DNA from: Lysinibacillus odysseyi
Lineage (GTDB): Bacteria; Bacillota; Bacilli; Bacillales_A; Planococcaceae
Length of the DNA stretch: 64,000 nucleotides
Assembly: GCA_014595895.1 (NCBI GenBank)
Contig: JABUKB010000008.1
Span: forward strand, 1 to 64,000
Reading direction: 5' to 3'
Below the pieces are notes generated by a model. That model saw nothing but the letters and a program-made list of their open reading frames with translations. It searched no databases and was not told where the DNA came from. The position numbers were made by a program, and so were the translations under genes. Numbering within the stretch: the first letter of the stretch is position 1; every line of letters starts with the position of its first letter. This document shows positions 53,785 through 64,000 of the stretch, in pieces.

Positions 53785-53825
53785 AAAACCTGGTGAAAGC
53801 AATTTTCAGCAGGTTTTTCTTTTTA
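53785..53825 (+). terminator. terminator after metG
   Basis: AAAACCTG (53785-53792) pairs with CAGGTTTT (53810-53817), followed by TCTTTTTATA. Confidence 0.85.
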
Positions 53826-53952
53826 TAGGAAATATAAGGCTGGGGAGTTATATTGATATAAATTAATATACACTCGGCTAATTTGGAAAAATAATGTATA
53901 AACCTATACAATAGATCAATATCACTTGAGAAGATTAAAGGAGCGATAGTAG

Positions 53953-54729
53953 ATGGCTACATTTATCGACACACATGTCCATTTAAACGCAGATCAATAT
54001 GAAGAAGATTTGCAGGAGGTTATTGACCGTGCATTGGCAGCCAATGTTGAAAAAATGGTGGTAATTGGCTTTGATCGGAAGACGATTGAGCGCGCTATGG
54101 ATTTAGTGGATACGTATGAATTTATTTATGCGGTGATTGGTTGGCACCCGGTAGATGCCATTGATTGCACAGATGAAAATTTACAGTGGATAGAAAAATT
54201 AGCAGAGCATCCAAAAGTTGTAGGTATAGGAGAGGCAGGTCTTGACTATTACTGGGATAAGTCACCAAAAGATATACAGCAATACTGGTTCCGTAAACAG
54301 ATTCATTTAGCACAAAAATTAAATTTACCAATCGTAATTCATAACCGAGATGCAACGGGAGATGTGGTTCGTATATTACGTGAGGAAAATGCAGCATCTG
54401 TGGGTGGAATCATGCATTGTTATGGTGGCAGTGTGGAAACGGCTCAAGAATGTATCAAGATGAACTTTATGATTAGCTTAGGGGGACCTGTTACATTCAA
54501 AAATGCTCGTCAACCAAAAGAGGTGGCAACAGAAATTCCGTTAGAACATTTGCTAATTGAGACAGATGCACCGTATTTAGCGCCACATCCTTACCGTGGT
54601 AAGCGAAACGAACCATCTTTAGTGCCTCTTGTAGCAGAAGAAATCGCTCGCTTAAAAGAAATTTCGGTAGAGGAAGTAGCTTCTGCAACAACGAAAAATG
54701 CTAAGAAATTTTTTGGGTTAGCTGATTAA
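53953..54729 (+). CDS. yabD: TatD-family 3'-5' deoxyribonuclease/metal hydrolase YabD
   Basis: This 258-residue TatD enzyme has metal ligands in 'FIDTHVHLNADQY' near residue 4, 'GIGEAGLDYYWD' near 89, 'PIVIHNRDA' near 124 and 'IETDAPYLAPHP' near 202. TatD enzymes act as nucleases on damaged DNA. The start ATG follows AAAGGAGCG. Conserved metG-yabD order. Confidence 0.92.
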   Translation: MATFIDTHVHLNADQYEEDLQEVIDRALAANVEKMVVIGFDRKTIERAMDLVDTYEFIYAVIGWHPVDAIDCTDENLQWIEKLAEHPKVVGIGEAGLDYYWDKSPKDIQQYWFRKQIHLAQKLNLPIVIHNRDATGDVVRILREENAASVGGIMHCYGGSVETAQECIKMNFMISLGGPVTFKNARQPKEVATEIPLEHLLIETDAPYLAPHPYRGKRNEPSLVPLVAEEIARLKEISVEEVASATTKNAKKFFGLAD

Positions 54730-54881
54730 AGTAGGAATGCGAAGAGAAGTTAATACTCCGTATGATTTTTGTAAAGCAATAACTACTTTTTCAAAATGTG
54801 TCTAATTTGTGAACGCGCCTCCACTACAACGTTTGGCGAGGGTGGCACCGAAGTAACTCAATCCAAGTGCGCTTATTTCGG

Positions 54882-54910
54882 TTGACACTTCAAAAACGAG
54901 TCCGTATAAT
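54882..54910 (+). promoter_or_regulatory. consensus sigma-A promoter of yabE-like gene
   Basis: TTGACA (54882-54887), 17-base spacer, TATAAT (54905-54910): both hexamers are perfect, about 30 bases before the start. Confidence 0.95.
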
Positions 54911-54939
54911 CCAATTTTGTATTAAGGAGGCGTTTTTTC

Positions 54940-56145
54940 ATGTCAAATCACACCATGAAAAACCTGTTCTTTAGTTCATTGAGGAAAAAACAAACAGCTG
55001 TAAAAATCATTTCAGTTATTCTGTTTGTTTCAGTTATTTCATTCGTTCTGTATGAAGGAACGAAAAGCACAGTTATTGTTAATGCAAATGGCAAACAATT
55101 AGAACTAGCAACGCATGCAAAAACGGTTGAAGAATTATTGGCTTCTCAAAACATAACCGTATCAGAATACGATAAAGTATCACCCTCACTGGACAATGAG
55201 ATTACCAGCGGAATGGAAATCTCTTGGGAACAGGCAGAAGAAGTTATTATTTCAGTTGATGGAAATCAGTCAAGCATTTGGACAACTGAAAAACGAGTGA
55301 AGAACATTTTGGAAGAAGCAAATATTGAAGTAACAGAGCAAGATAAGTTATCACTTGCGTTAGATACAGAGGTAGGAGCAGATAACAAAATCGATATTCA
55401 AAAGGCGTTTCAGTTAACGCTTGTCGATGGCTTACAAGAAAGACAAGTATGGTCCACTTCGACTACGGTCGCTAACTTTTTAAAAGAGCAAAATATAGAG
55501 CTGGGCGAACTTGACCGCGTTGAAAAGAACGGGGAGGGTATCATTGCGCCAAACGATAAAATTGTAGTTGTTCGCGTAGAAAAGGTTACCGATGTAGTGG
55601 AGGAATCAATCGATTTCGCAACAGAAAAGAAAAATGATTCTTCAATCCTGAAAGGGAAAGAGAAAGTGGTTACAACCGGTCAAAAAGGTACTGTTGAACG
55701 CACGTACGAGGTTGTAAAGGAAAATGGTGAAGTAGTAACAAAAACACTACGAGCTGAGAATGTAAGAAAAGAGCCTATAAATGAAGTAGTAGCAGTTGGC
55801 ACAAAGACTGTAACAGCAAATGTATCACGTAGCACGAGTGCAGCAGCTTCAACTGACAGCAAAGAGTTCTATGTAACAGCGACAGCCTACACAGCCTATT
55901 GTGAAGGGTGCTCAGGTGTGACAGCTACAGGGATTGATTTACGATCAAATCCTGCTATGAAGGTAATCGCGGTCGATCCAACAGTAATTCCGTTAGGCTC
56001 AAAGGTATGGGTTGAAGGATATGGATATGCAGTAGCAGGCGACACAGGTGGCGCGATTAAAGGAAATAAGATTGACTTATTTATGTCTGATATTGATTCA
56101 GCAAATGCATGGGGACGTAAAAAAGTCCGTATCAAAGTTTTATAA
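54940..56145 (+). CDS. yabE: cell-wall protein with DUF348, G5 and 3D domains (YabE-like)
   Basis: This 401-residue protein has a membrane anchor near residues 20-40, three DUF348 repeats (~45-200, each with a 'VANFLKEQNIELGELDRV'-type core), a G5 domain (~215-295) and a C-terminal 3D domain ending 'IDLFMSDIDSANAWG'. Asp residues in 'VAGDTGGAIKGNKIDLFM' are the 3D catalytic signature. The family resembles resuscitation-promoting/Sps proteins acting on peptidoglycan. It follows yabD as in B. subtilis. Confidence 0.9.
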   Translation: MSNHTMKNLFFSSLRKKQTAVKIISVILFVSVISFVLYEGTKSTVIVNANGKQLELATHAKTVEELLASQNITVSEYDKVSPSLDNEITSGMEISWEQAEEVIISVDGNQSSIWTTEKRVKNILEEANIEVTEQDKLSLALDTEVGADNKIDIQKAFQLTLVDGLQERQVWSTSTTVANFLKEQNIELGELDRVEKNGEGIIAPNDKIVVVRVEKVTDVVEESIDFATEKKNDSSILKGKEKVVTTGQKGTVERTYEVVKENGEVVTKTLRAENVRKEPINEVVAVGTKTVTANVSRSTSAAASTDSKEFYVTATAYTAYCEGCSGVTATGIDLRSNPAMKVIAVDPTVIPLGSKVWVEGYGYAVAGDTGGAIKGNKIDLFMSDIDSANAWGRKKVRIKVL

Positions 56146-56169
56146 GATGCTTTTATTCCAAAATGAATT

Positions 56170-56205
56170 GCTTTCCCGTTTTGACTGAGCGGGAGGGCTT
56201 TTTTT
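56170..56205 (+). terminator. terminator after yabE-like gene
   Basis: GCTTTCCCG (56170-56178) pairs with CGGGAGGGC (56190-56198), then seven T. Confidence 0.88.
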
Positions 56206-56272
56206 GTGGGTGGAAGACGACGGGGTATGGTAAAATACATAGAGAACCTTGAGGGAAAAGAGGCAACACATT

Positions 56273-57716
<1,444 letters not shown>

Positions 57717-57770
57717 TTTGAACATCTCAAAAAATGTATAAAAAATATCGTAAAAAATTAAATAAAAAAG

Positions 57771-57799
57771 TTGACGACTATATTTGCCTCTGATAAAAT
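57771..57799 (+). promoter_or_regulatory. veg promoter
   Basis: TTGACG (57771-57776), 17-base spacer, TAAAAT (57794-57799), preceded by an A/T-rich UP-like stretch. It is the counterpart of the strong B. subtilis veg promoter. Confidence 0.88.
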
Positions 57800-57863
57800 A
57801 TTATATTCTATTGACTTTTAGAGCGATTCGTTATATACTATTCATTAGTGAGGTGTATGCGAA

Positions 57864-58121
57864 ATGCCAAAAACGTTAGCTGATATTAAAAAGTCATTAG
57901 AATGTCATTTGGGTAAACGTTTGCAATTAAAAGCAAACGGAGGTCGCAAGAAGACGGTTGAATGCGAGGGCGTACTGAGCGAAACATATCGTGCAGTATT
58001 CGTTGTCGAGCTAGACCAAAAGGATAATGCGTGCAAACGCGTATCATACAGCTACACAGATATTTTAACAGAAGCAGTAGAAATTACTTTTTTAGATGAC
58101 ACAGTAGCTGTCGTAAAGTAA
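57864..58121 (+). CDS. veg: Veg protein
   Basis: This 85-residue protein has '[20 protein letters not shown]' and '[19 protein letters not shown]', matching the small basic Veg family, linked in B. subtilis to biofilm matrix control through SinR. It has its own promoter and a strong terminator. In B. subtilis sspF follows; here ispE is next. Confidence 0.93.
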   Translation: MPKTLADIKKSLECHLGKRLQLKANGGRKKTVECEGVLSETYRAVFVVELDQKDNACKRVSYSYTDILTEAVEITFLDDTVAVVK

Positions 58122-58147
58122 AGAATCGTTTTTATATTTTTATAAGG

Positions 58148-58193
58148 GCGCTCGTTATTCATTATATCTATAATGAACAGCGAGCGTTTTTAT
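58148..58193 (+). terminator. terminator after veg
   Basis: A long stem starting GCGCTCGTTATTCATTATA (58148) is closed by TATAATGAACAGCGAGCG and followed by TTTTTATT. Confidence 0.92.
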
Positions 58194-58329
58194 TGTGGTA
58201 TGGTTAATGAAAAAGAAAATCCTAGGACAAAAAACTTTACGGACTTTCTGCACGTTCATTGGGGATGTCTATGGTAAAATAAAGGACAATGATAGTCGTA
58301 TTAAGCGACAGCCTAAGGAGGATTTTGGC

Positions 58330-59196
58330 ATGCTGTATGTAAAAGCACCCGCTAAAATAAATTTAACATTGGACGTTTTATATAAAAGACCAGATCAGTA
58401 CCACGAAGTCGAAATGATCATGACGACTGTAGATCTAGCTGATCGCATTGGTTTAGAACCCCGACAAGATGGTCAAATTAAAATTATCTCTGCCGATCGT
58501 TTTGTACCGGACGATGCACGAAATTTCGCCTATCAAGCTGCCCAATTGCTAAAGGATACATATAACATCGAAGAAGGCGTTTCTATTTACATTGAGAAGG
58601 AAATTCCGATTGCAGCCGGTCTAGCTGGGGGGAGTAGTGATGCGGCTGCTACGCTACGCGGTTTAAATGACCTGTGGAAATTAGGGCTTTCTTTAGATAC
58701 GCTAGCCGAGCTAGGTGCTAAAATTGGCTCAGATGTTTCATTTTGTGTTTATGGAGGGACGGCACTTGCCACGGGTCGAGGAGAAAAGATTCAAGAACTT
58801 TCTGCGCCGCCGACATGCTGGGTTGTACTCGCGAAGCCAAAAATTGGTGTATCCACAGCAGATGTCTACGGTGGCTTAAAGTTAGATGGAATCGAGCACC
58901 CGAACACAAAGCAAATGATTGAAGCGATTGAAAACGAGGATTACGAAGGAGTATGTGCATCTCTTGGCAACGTTTTAGAGACGGTAACATTTACACTCCA
59001 TCCGGAAGTCATTACCATTAAGGAACAAATGCAGCGCTTTGGCGCAGACGCGGTATTAATGAGCGGCAGCGGTCCAACTGTCTTTGGATTAGTGGATACA
59101 GAAACAAGAGCTTCTCGTGTTTATAATGGCTTGCGTGGCTTTTGTGAGGAAGTTTACGTTGTGCGTTTGTTAGGGGAGCGAAATGCACTTGCTTAA
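58330..59196 (+). CDS. ispE: 4-diphosphocytidyl-2-C-methyl-D-erythritol kinase
   Basis: This 288-residue GHMP kinase of the MEP isoprenoid pathway has '[12 protein letters not shown]' near residue 5, the ATP loop '[20 protein letters not shown]' near 94 and '[12 protein letters not shown]' near 243. The ATG at 58330 is set by AAGGAGGATTTTGGC upstream. Confidence 0.94.
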   Translation: MLYVKAPAKINLTLDVLYKRPDQYHEVEMIMTTVDLADRIGLEPRQDGQIKIISADRFVPDDARNFAYQAAQLLKDTYNIEEGVSIYIEKEIPIAAGLAGGSSDAAATLRGLNDLWKLGLSLDTLAELGAKIGSDVSFCVYGGTALATGRGEKIQELSAPPTCWVVLAKPKIGVSTADVYGGLKLDGIEHPNTKQMIEAIENEDYEGVCASLGNVLETVTFTLHPEVITIKEQMQRFGADAVLMSGSGPTVFGLVDTETRASRVYNGLRGFCEEVYVVRLLGERNALA

Positions 59197-59281
59197 ATAC
59201 GTATATTTGTGGTAATTTACGTATTAAAAGTTCGTATTTTATAAGCATAGATATAATATAAGAATGATGGGAGAGGATCAT

Positions 59282-60115
59282 ATGAAATGGAAGCGTAGTG
59301 AACGTCTCGTCGATATGACGTATTACTTACTGGAGCATCCACATCAGCTGATCCCGCTAACTTATTTTTCTGATCTGTATCAATCTGCGAAGTCTTCTAT
59401 CAGTGAAGATTTAACGATTGTAAAAGAAACGTTTGAAGAAAAAGGAATCGGGTTGCTGATGACAGTACCTGGCGCGGCAGGTGGGGTAAAATATATCCCG
59501 AAAATGTCGGACCAAGAAGTAAAGGGAATTATCCAAGAGTTGATAAAAGAGTTAGGGCAATCGGACCGGCTATTACCGGGCGGTTATTTGTTTATGACTG
59601 ATTTGCTGGGTAATCCTGATTTAATGAACCGTGTCGGCAAAGTATTTGCGAGTGCTTTTGCAGAAAAGCAGATAGATGTGATTATGACGGTGGCAACAAA
59701 AGGAATATCAATTGCCCATGCGATTGCGCGCCATTTGAATGTACCGGTCGTGGTCGTGCGCCGGGATAGCAAAGTAACGGAAGGCTCTACTGTCAGTATT
59801 AATTATGTATCCGGCTCTTCTCGTCGGATTCAGACAATGGTATTATCAAAGCGTAGCATGAAGAGTGGTCAACGTGTGCTGATTACGGACGACTTTATGA
59901 AGGTTGGCGGCACGATGAACGGCATGAAAAACTTGCTAGAAGAGTTCGAATGTGAGCTAGCGGGAGTTGCTGTATTGGTAGAAGCAGAGCATGCCGATGA
60001 AAAAACACTAGTGGACGATTACTATTCTTTAGTGAAGCTACATGAAGTAAACGAGAAAGATCGTACCATTGAGTTAAGCGAAGGAAACTATTTTTCAAAG
60101 GAGCGAGAATTATGA
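59282..60115 (+). CDS. purR: purine operon repressor PurR
   Basis: This 277-residue repressor has an N-terminal winged helix ('[20 protein letters not shown]') and a C-terminal phosphoribosyltransferase-like domain with the PRPP loop '[16 protein letters not shown]' near residue 200. PRPP binding releases it from purine operators. It is directly followed by ridA with a four-base overlap. Confidence 0.94.
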   Translation: MKWKRSERLVDMTYYLLEHPHQLIPLTYFSDLYQSAKSSISEDLTIVKETFEEKGIGLLMTVPGAAGGVKYIPKMSDQEVKGIIQELIKELGQSDRLLPGGYLFMTDLLGNPDLMNRVGKVFASAFAEKQIDVIMTVATKGISIAHAIARHLNVPVVVVRRDSKVTEGSTVSINYVSGSSRRIQTMVLSKRSMKSGQRVLITDDFMKVGGTMNGMKNLLEEFECELAGVAVLVEAEHADEKTLVDDYYSLVKLHEVNEKDRTIELSEGNYFSKEREL

Positions 60116-60486
60116 AAACAGTAGCAACAACAAATGCACCAGCAGCCATTGGTCCATATGCACAAGGGATTATTGTCAATAATATGTTTTATTCTTCAGG
60201 TCAAATTCCATTAACAGCAGCAGGCGAGCTAGTGGAAGGCGATATTAAAGAGCAAACAAATCAAGTGTTTGAAAACTTAAAAGCGGTACTTTCGGCAGCA
60301 GGCTCTTCATTAGATCAAGTGGTAAAAACAACTGTATTTATGAAAGATATGAATGACTTTGCAGAGATGAATGAAGTATATGCATCACATTTCGGTAATC
60401 ATAAGCCGGCTCGCTCAGCAGTAGAAGTCGCTCGTTTACCAAAAGACGTAAAAGTTGAAATTGAAGTAATTGCATTAGTAAAATAA
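60112..60486 (+). CDS. ridA: RidA/YabJ enamine-imine deaminase
   Basis: This 124-residue RidA-family protein has '[20 protein letters not shown]' near residue 8 and the signature '[20 protein letters not shown]' at the end, containing the catalytic Arg. It removes reactive 2-aminoacrylate. Coupled to purR as in B. subtilis, where YabJ is needed for full PurR regulation. Confidence 0.95.
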   Translation: MKTVATTNAPAAIGPYAQGIIVNNMFYSSGQIPLTAAGELVEGDIKEQTNQVFENLKAVLSAAGSSLDQVVKTTVFMKDMNDFAEMNEVYASHFGNHKPARSAVEVARLPKDVKVEIEVIALVK

Positions 60487-60540
60487 TTTATCCCGCATTA
60501 AGGGAGAGCAATTTATTCTAATGCATACTCATTGTGGATG

Positions 60541-60587
60541 ACCCCGTAAAAAGTTAGATAACAATCTAATTTTTACGGGGTTTTTCA
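60541..60587 (+). terminator. terminator after ridA
   Basis: ACCCCGTAAAAAGTTAGAT pairs with AATCTAATTTTTACGGGGT and is followed by TTTTTC. Confidence 0.93.
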
Positions 60588-60613
60588 AATAAATTGAATT
60601 TTCTATAATTTTT

Positions 60614-60641
60614 AAAAGGAATTTCTATTTATTTGAAGAAT
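60614..60641 (+). promoter_or_regulatory. spoVG: sigma-H-type promoter of spoVG
   Basis: AAAAGGAATT (60614-60623), spacer of 12, then AAGAATT (60636-60642). This matches the sigma-H consensus (AGGA..T / GAAT) known for spoVG. Confidence 0.75.
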
Positions 60642-60690
60642 TTAACTTTCATAACCAAAGATCTCTTGAAAAAGAGAAGGGAGTGGAAGA

Positions 60691-60978
60691 ATGGAAATAA
60701 CAGAAGTAAGAGTACGCTGCATACAAACAGAGGGAAGAATGCGTGCCATTGCCTCGATTACATTGGAAGATGCCTTTGTAATTCATGATATCCGCATCAT
60801 TGAAGGAAACGCTGGGTTATTTTTGGCCATGCCAAGTAAGCGTACCACCAATGGAGAATACCGAGATGTCGCACATCCAATTAATTCGACGATACGCAAT
60901 AAACTTCAAAATATAGTATTAGCTGCTTATTTTGCTGAAAAAGAAAAGCTAACAGAGGAGCAGCAAGTACAGCTTTAA
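60691..60978 (+). CDS. spoVG: septation/RNA-binding regulator SpoVG
   Basis: This 95-residue protein has '[20 protein letters not shown]' and '[20 protein letters not shown]' followed by '[18 protein letters not shown]', the full SpoVG motif. It is a nucleic-acid-binding regulator of sporulation and virulence genes in Firmicutes. The ATG follows AAGGGAGTGG. Confidence 0.96.
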   Translation: MEITEVRVRCIQTEGRMRAIASITLEDAFVIHDIRIIEGNAGLFLAMPSKRTTNGEYRDVAHPINSTIRNKLQNIVLAAYFAEKEKLTEEQQVQL

Positions 60979-60991
60979 CTCTAAACAACCG

Positions 60992-61030
60992 ATAGGCAAA
61001 GTCGAATATTCGATTTTGCCTATTTGTTTA
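60992..61030 (+). terminator. terminator after spoVG
   Basis: ATAGGCAAAGTCGA pairs with TCGATTTTGCCTAT around ATAT and is followed by TTGTTT. Confidence 0.85.
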
Positions 61031-61213
61031 AAAAAACCTTAAAACTGCATGTCCCCTAAAAATCCACATGTTAAAATAATAATGAATAATCTCATAAAAT
61101 CGTAAATTCACTATACATAAAATAACCGTTTCGCTTAGCATAGCGCAATTCCTGCAAAATCAGGAAAGATTGGAAAATGGGCATAAGACACGGTTTTGTC
61201 AAGCCTGAATACC

Positions 61214-61242
61214 TTGAAAATCATGTGAATTTACTATATAGT
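61214..61242 (+). promoter_or_regulatory. glmU promoter
   Basis: TTGAAA (61214-61219), a 17-base spacer and TATAGT (61237-61242) lie about 40 bases before glmU. Confidence 0.75.
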
Positions 61243-61280
61243 CATAAGAGACAAAGAGTATAACATAGGGGGACTTAAGA

Positions 61281-62648
61281 ATGACTAATATTTTTGCAAT
61301 CGTGTTAGCAGCTGGTCAAGGAACACGAATGAAGTCTAAATTATATAAAGTGCTCCATCCCGTTTGCGGCAAGCCAATGGTACAGCATGTTGTAGATCAT
61401 GTCGATACATTAAATGTAGAGAGAATTGTAACGGTTGTGGGCCACGGGGCTGAAATGGTCAAAGAACAGTTAGGCGCACAAAGTGAATATGTATTACAGG
61501 CAGAACAGCTAGGAACAGCTCATGCAGTCCAGCAAGCTGAGCCTATTTTAGGAATGTTAGAAGGTACTACATTAGTAGTATGTGGAGATACACCTTTAAT
61601 TCGCCCTGAAACAATGCAGGCTTTGTTTGAGTATCATACGGCACAAAACGCCAAAGCGACTATTTTAACAGCTGTAGCTGAGGATCCAACAGGTTACGGT
61701 CGCATTTTACGCGATGCGAGCGGAAACGTAGCTCAAATTGTTGAGCAAAAAGATGCAACACCAGAACAGCAAAAGGTAACAGAGATTAACACAGGGACGT
61801 ATTGCTTTGATAACAAAGCATTATTTGAAGCGCTTAAACTAGTAAAAAATGATAATGCTCAAGGGGAATACTACTTACCTGATGTCATCGAGATTTTGCA
61901 AAAGCAGGGTGAAACAGTTGCCGCTTATGTGACAGACAGTTTTGATGAAACATTAGGAGTAAATGATCGCTTTGCGTTATCACAAGCAGAGGAACTGATG
62001 CGTGCCCGTATCAATGAGCGCCATATGCGCAACGGTGTGACGATCATCAACCCGGCTTCTACACATATTAGTGCAGACGCTGAAATCGGTGCAGACACTA
62101 TCATTCAGCCAGGTTGCATTATTGAAGGGAAAACGATCATTGGTGCAGACTGTGTCATCGGTCCAAACAGCCATATCGTCAACAGTACGATTGGGCAGGC
62201 TACAACGATTCATAGCTCCGTGGTATTAAATAGTACGGTAGGCGATGAAACAGCGGTAGGCCCATTCGCGCATCTTCGTCCGCAGTCTTCGTTAGGAAAC
62301 CATGTAAAAATAGGGAACTTTGTGGAAGTGAAGAAAAGCCAGTTAGGTAATCATACAAAGGTATCGCATCTAAGCTATATTGGCGATGCTGAAGTTGGAG
62401 ACAACTGTAATATTGGTTGCGGCTCTATTACTGTCAATTATGATGGTAAAAACAAATTTAAAACAATTATTGAAAATGACGTATTTGTAGGATGCAACTC
62501 GAATCTGGTAGCACCGGTGACACTAGGCGAGGGCTCGTTTATTGCAGCAGGCTCAACCGTGACAAGTGATGTACCGGCAGATGCGTTAGCCATCGGTCGT
62601 GCGAAGCAAGAAAATAAATTAAACTATGTTAGTAACAAATTAAAATAA
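61281..62648 (+). CDS. glmU: bifunctional GlcNAc-1-P uridylyltransferase / GlcN-1-P acetyltransferase
   Basis: The 455-residue enzyme has an N-terminal nucleotidyltransferase domain ('[20 protein letters not shown]' near residue 8, '[10 protein letters not shown]' near 102) and a C-terminal left-handed beta-helix of hexapeptide repeats with '[20 protein letters not shown]' and '[15 protein letters not shown]'. It makes UDP-GlcNAc for peptidoglycan. Adjacent to prs as in B. subtilis. Confidence 0.96.
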   Translation: MTNIFAIVLAAGQGTRMKSKLYKVLHPVCGKPMVQHVVDHVDTLNVERIVTVVGHGAEMVKEQLGAQSEYVLQAEQLGTAHAVQQAEPILGMLEGTTLVVCGDTPLIRPETMQALFEYHTAQNAKATILTAVAEDPTGYGRILRDASGNVAQIVEQKDATPEQQKVTEINTGTYCFDNKALFEALKLVKNDNAQGEYYLPDVIEILQKQGETVAAYVTDSFDETLGVNDRFALSQAEELMRARINERHMRNGVTIINPASTHISADAEIGADTIIQPGCIIEGKTIIGADCVIGPNSHIVNSTIGQATTIHSSVVLNSTVGDETAVGPFAHLRPQSSLGNHVKIGNFVEVKKSQLGNHTKVSHLSYIGDAEVGDNCNIGCGSITVNYDGKNKFKTIIENDVFVGCNSNLVAPVTLGEGSFIAAGSTVTSDVPADALAIGRAKQENKLNYVSNKLK

Positions 62649-62673
62649 TTATTATACAAAACAGGAGGCCATC

Positions 62674-63633
62674 ATGCCGTATCAGTACGCTGACTCAAAA
62701 TTAAAAATCTTCTCACTAAATTCAAATAACCCACTTGCACAGGAAATTGCAGAGGAAATGGGTGTAGAACTTGGTAAATCATCAGTAAAGCATTTTAGTG
62801 ATGGAGAAGTGCAAATTAGTATTGAAGAAAGTATTCGTGGTTGTGACGTATTTATTGTGCAATCAACTTCTGCACCTGTGAATGAACACTTAATGGAGCT
62901 ATTAATTATGATCGATGCTGTTAAGCGTGCATCTGCTCGTACAGTAAACGTTGTTATGCCTTACTATGGCTATGCACGTCAAGATCGTAAAGCGAAAGCG
63001 CGTGAGCCAATCACAGCAAAATTAGTAGCTAATTTGCTTGAAACTGCTGGTGCTACACGTGTAATTGTGTTAGATTTACACGCACCTCAAATCCAAGGTT
63101 TCTTTGACATTTTAATTGACCATTTAGTAGCTGTACCATTACTATCTGATTACTTTAAAACAAAAGGGTTCAATCCGGATGATGTGGTAATTGTATCTCC
63201 GGATCATGGTGGCGTAACACGTGCTCGTAAAATGGCGGAGCGCTTAAAAGCTCCAATCGCTATTATTGATAAACGTCGTCCAAAGCCAAATGTAGCGGAA
63301 GTCATGAATATCGTTGGTAATGTCGAAGGCAAGGTATGTATCCTAATCGATGATATTATTGATACAGCAGGTACAATCACAATCGGTGCGAATGCTTTAC
63401 TAGAGTCAGGTGCAAAAGAAGTGTATGCTTGTTGTTCACACCCGGTACTATCAGGTCCTGCTATCGAGCGTATTGAAAACTCAGCAATTAAAGAATTAGT
63501 TGTCACAAACACAATTCAGTTATGTGAGGAAAAACGCTCGCCAAAAATTAAAGAGCTGTCAGTTGCTGGTTTAATGGCTGATGCGATTTCTCGTGTCTAT
63601 GAAAACAAATCAGTAAGTACATTATTTGATTAA
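62674..63633 (+). CDS. prs: ribose-phosphate pyrophosphokinase
   Basis: This 319-residue PRPP synthase has '[20 protein letters not shown]' near residue 42, '[17 protein letters not shown]' near 96, '[15 protein letters not shown]' near 131 and the PRPP loop '[19 protein letters not shown]' near 220. It supplies PRPP, which also signals to PurR. It follows glmU by 25 bases. Confidence 0.96.
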   Translation: MPYQYADSKLKIFSLNSNNPLAQEIAEEMGVELGKSSVKHFSDGEVQISIEESIRGCDVFIVQSTSAPVNEHLMELLIMIDAVKRASARTVNVVMPYYGYARQDRKAKAREPITAKLVANLLETAGATRVIVLDLHAPQIQGFFDILIDHLVAVPLLSDYFKTKGFNPDDVVIVSPDHGGVTRARKMAERLKAPIAIIDKRRPKPNVAEVMNIVGNVEGKVCILIDDIIDTAGTITIGANALLESGAKEVYACCSHPVLSGPAIERIENSAIKELVVTNTIQLCEEKRSPKIKELSVAGLMADAISRVYENKSVSTLFD

Positions 63634-63651
63634 TCGTATGATTTAAAAAAC

Positions 63652-63692
63652 GCTTACGTAGAGTGATTTTCACTTTATGTAAGCATTTTTTA
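63652..63692 (+). terminator. terminator after prs
   Basis: GCTTACgtaGAGTGA pairs with TCACTTTATGTAAGC, then ATTTTTTATT. Confidence 0.88.
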
Positions 63693-63802
63693 TTGAAGGA
63701 AGCAAAGTGATCTTTCCTTATATGAACTGATTTTTCGCGGGATAACGATTGCTGTCATGCTTCTTCTTCATACAGGTGACATTTTCTCCCCTTTACACGT
63801 AT

Positions 63803-63828
63803 GTTTTAAAAAATACCCAAATGGGTAC
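63803..63828 (+). promoter_or_regulatory. sigma-B-type promoter of rplY/ctc
   Basis: GTTTTA (63803-63808), a 14-base spacer and GGGTAC (63823-63828) match the sigma-B pattern GTTTAA-N12-14-GGGTAT except at one base in each box. B. subtilis ctc is a classic sigma-B gene. Confidence 0.65.
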
Positions 63829-63871
63829 AGTATTAAGTATTTAAAATTACGGAAAAGGGGACATGAGAACT

Positions 63872-64000
63872 ATGAGTACAGTATTAGAAGCAAAGAAACG
63901 TGAAACTGGATCTCGCTCGATTTTAACCGAAGTCCGGAATAATGGCGGTGTACCAGCCAATGTTTATGGGTACAAAACAGAGGCGACACCAATTACTATT
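63872..64000 (+). CDS. rplY: 50S ribosomal protein L25 / general stress protein Ctc, 5' part
   Basis: Only the first 43 codons are in the window: MSTVLEAKKRETGSRSILTE followed by VRNNGGVPANVYGYKTEATP. This matches the L25/Ctc N-terminus that binds 5S rRNA. The ATG at 63872 is preferred over 63863, which is too close to AAGGGG. The gene is cut by the window end. prs-ctc is the conserved order. Confidence 0.93.
   Translation, partial: MSTVLEAKKRETGSRSILTEVRNNGGVPANVYGYKTEATPITI

Noticed and set aside
54829-54850. GAGGGTGGCACCG before the yabE-like gene, resembling a T-box core
   Set aside because: It lies upstream of a perfect sigma-A promoter, lacks CG after the ACCG, has no stem I motifs and no following terminator.

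Overview
The window is low-GC, rod-type Firmicutes chromosome. The gene order of its right-hand part (tmk, darA, yaaR, holB, ricT, yabA, trmN6-like, yazA, rsmI, abrB, metG, tatD, yabE-like, rnmV, ksgA, veg, ispE, purR, ridA, spoVG, glmU, prs, rplY/ctc) is that of the Bacillus subtilis origin-proximal region. Spore-former genes (spoVG, a gamma-type SASP-like gene), TTG/GTG starts with strong Shine-Dalgarno sequences, and the protein flavour point to a Planococcaceae-type organism (Lysinibacillus/Solibacillus relatives). The genus is an inference.

Layout. 1-150: 3' part of a 5S rRNA and its terminator. 0.7-7.3 kb: a seven-gene operon like B. subtilis yxeL-yxeQ (S-(2-succino)cysteine salvage), led by a fumarase/aspartase-superfamily lyase where yxeK would be expected. 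7.5-8.5 kb: a SAM methyltransferase under a T-box leader. 8.6-11 kb: small accessory genes. 11.2-15.6 kb: a quorum-sensing/bacteriocin module made of a secreted Cys-rich bacteriocin-like precursor with a small membrane protein, next to a complete agrBDCA locus. Its agrD is a 51-codon gene too small for routine ORF calling. The agrB and bacteriocin promoters carry matching direct repeats at 21-bp spacing, typical of LytTR/AgrA sites. 15.6-19.9 kb: HAD phosphatase, DUF1835-type protein, a highly structured intergenic RNA/repeat, an Orn/Lys/Arg decarboxylase and tmk.

19.9-46.1 kb is a 26-kb accessory block lying between tmk and darA, which are adjacent in B. subtilis. Its right border holds a decayed second tmk 3' end, so the block interrupts the ancestral arrangement. 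It contains a codA remnant, small membrane and spore proteins, a pyruvate-oxidase-like ThDP enzyme, an EamA transporter, msrA, an OYE flavoenzyme, an ArgE/DapE peptidase, a CoA-transferase/thiolase/short-chain-acid transporter cluster with two unusual carboxymuconolactone-decarboxylase-fold proteins, and a full 2-aminoethylphosphonate uptake and degradation operon with a divergent DeoR regulator. At least five copies of a ~45-bp hairpin repeat occur between 21.3 and 29.7 kb. No integrase or transposase gene was seen.

46.2-64 kb is conserved housekeeping sequence (replication clamp loader, tRNA/rRNA modification, Met-tRNA synthetase, rRNA maturation, isoprenoid, purine control, cell-wall precursor and PRPP synthesis) with clear promoters and terminators. 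sspF, present between veg and ispE in B. subtilis, is missing.
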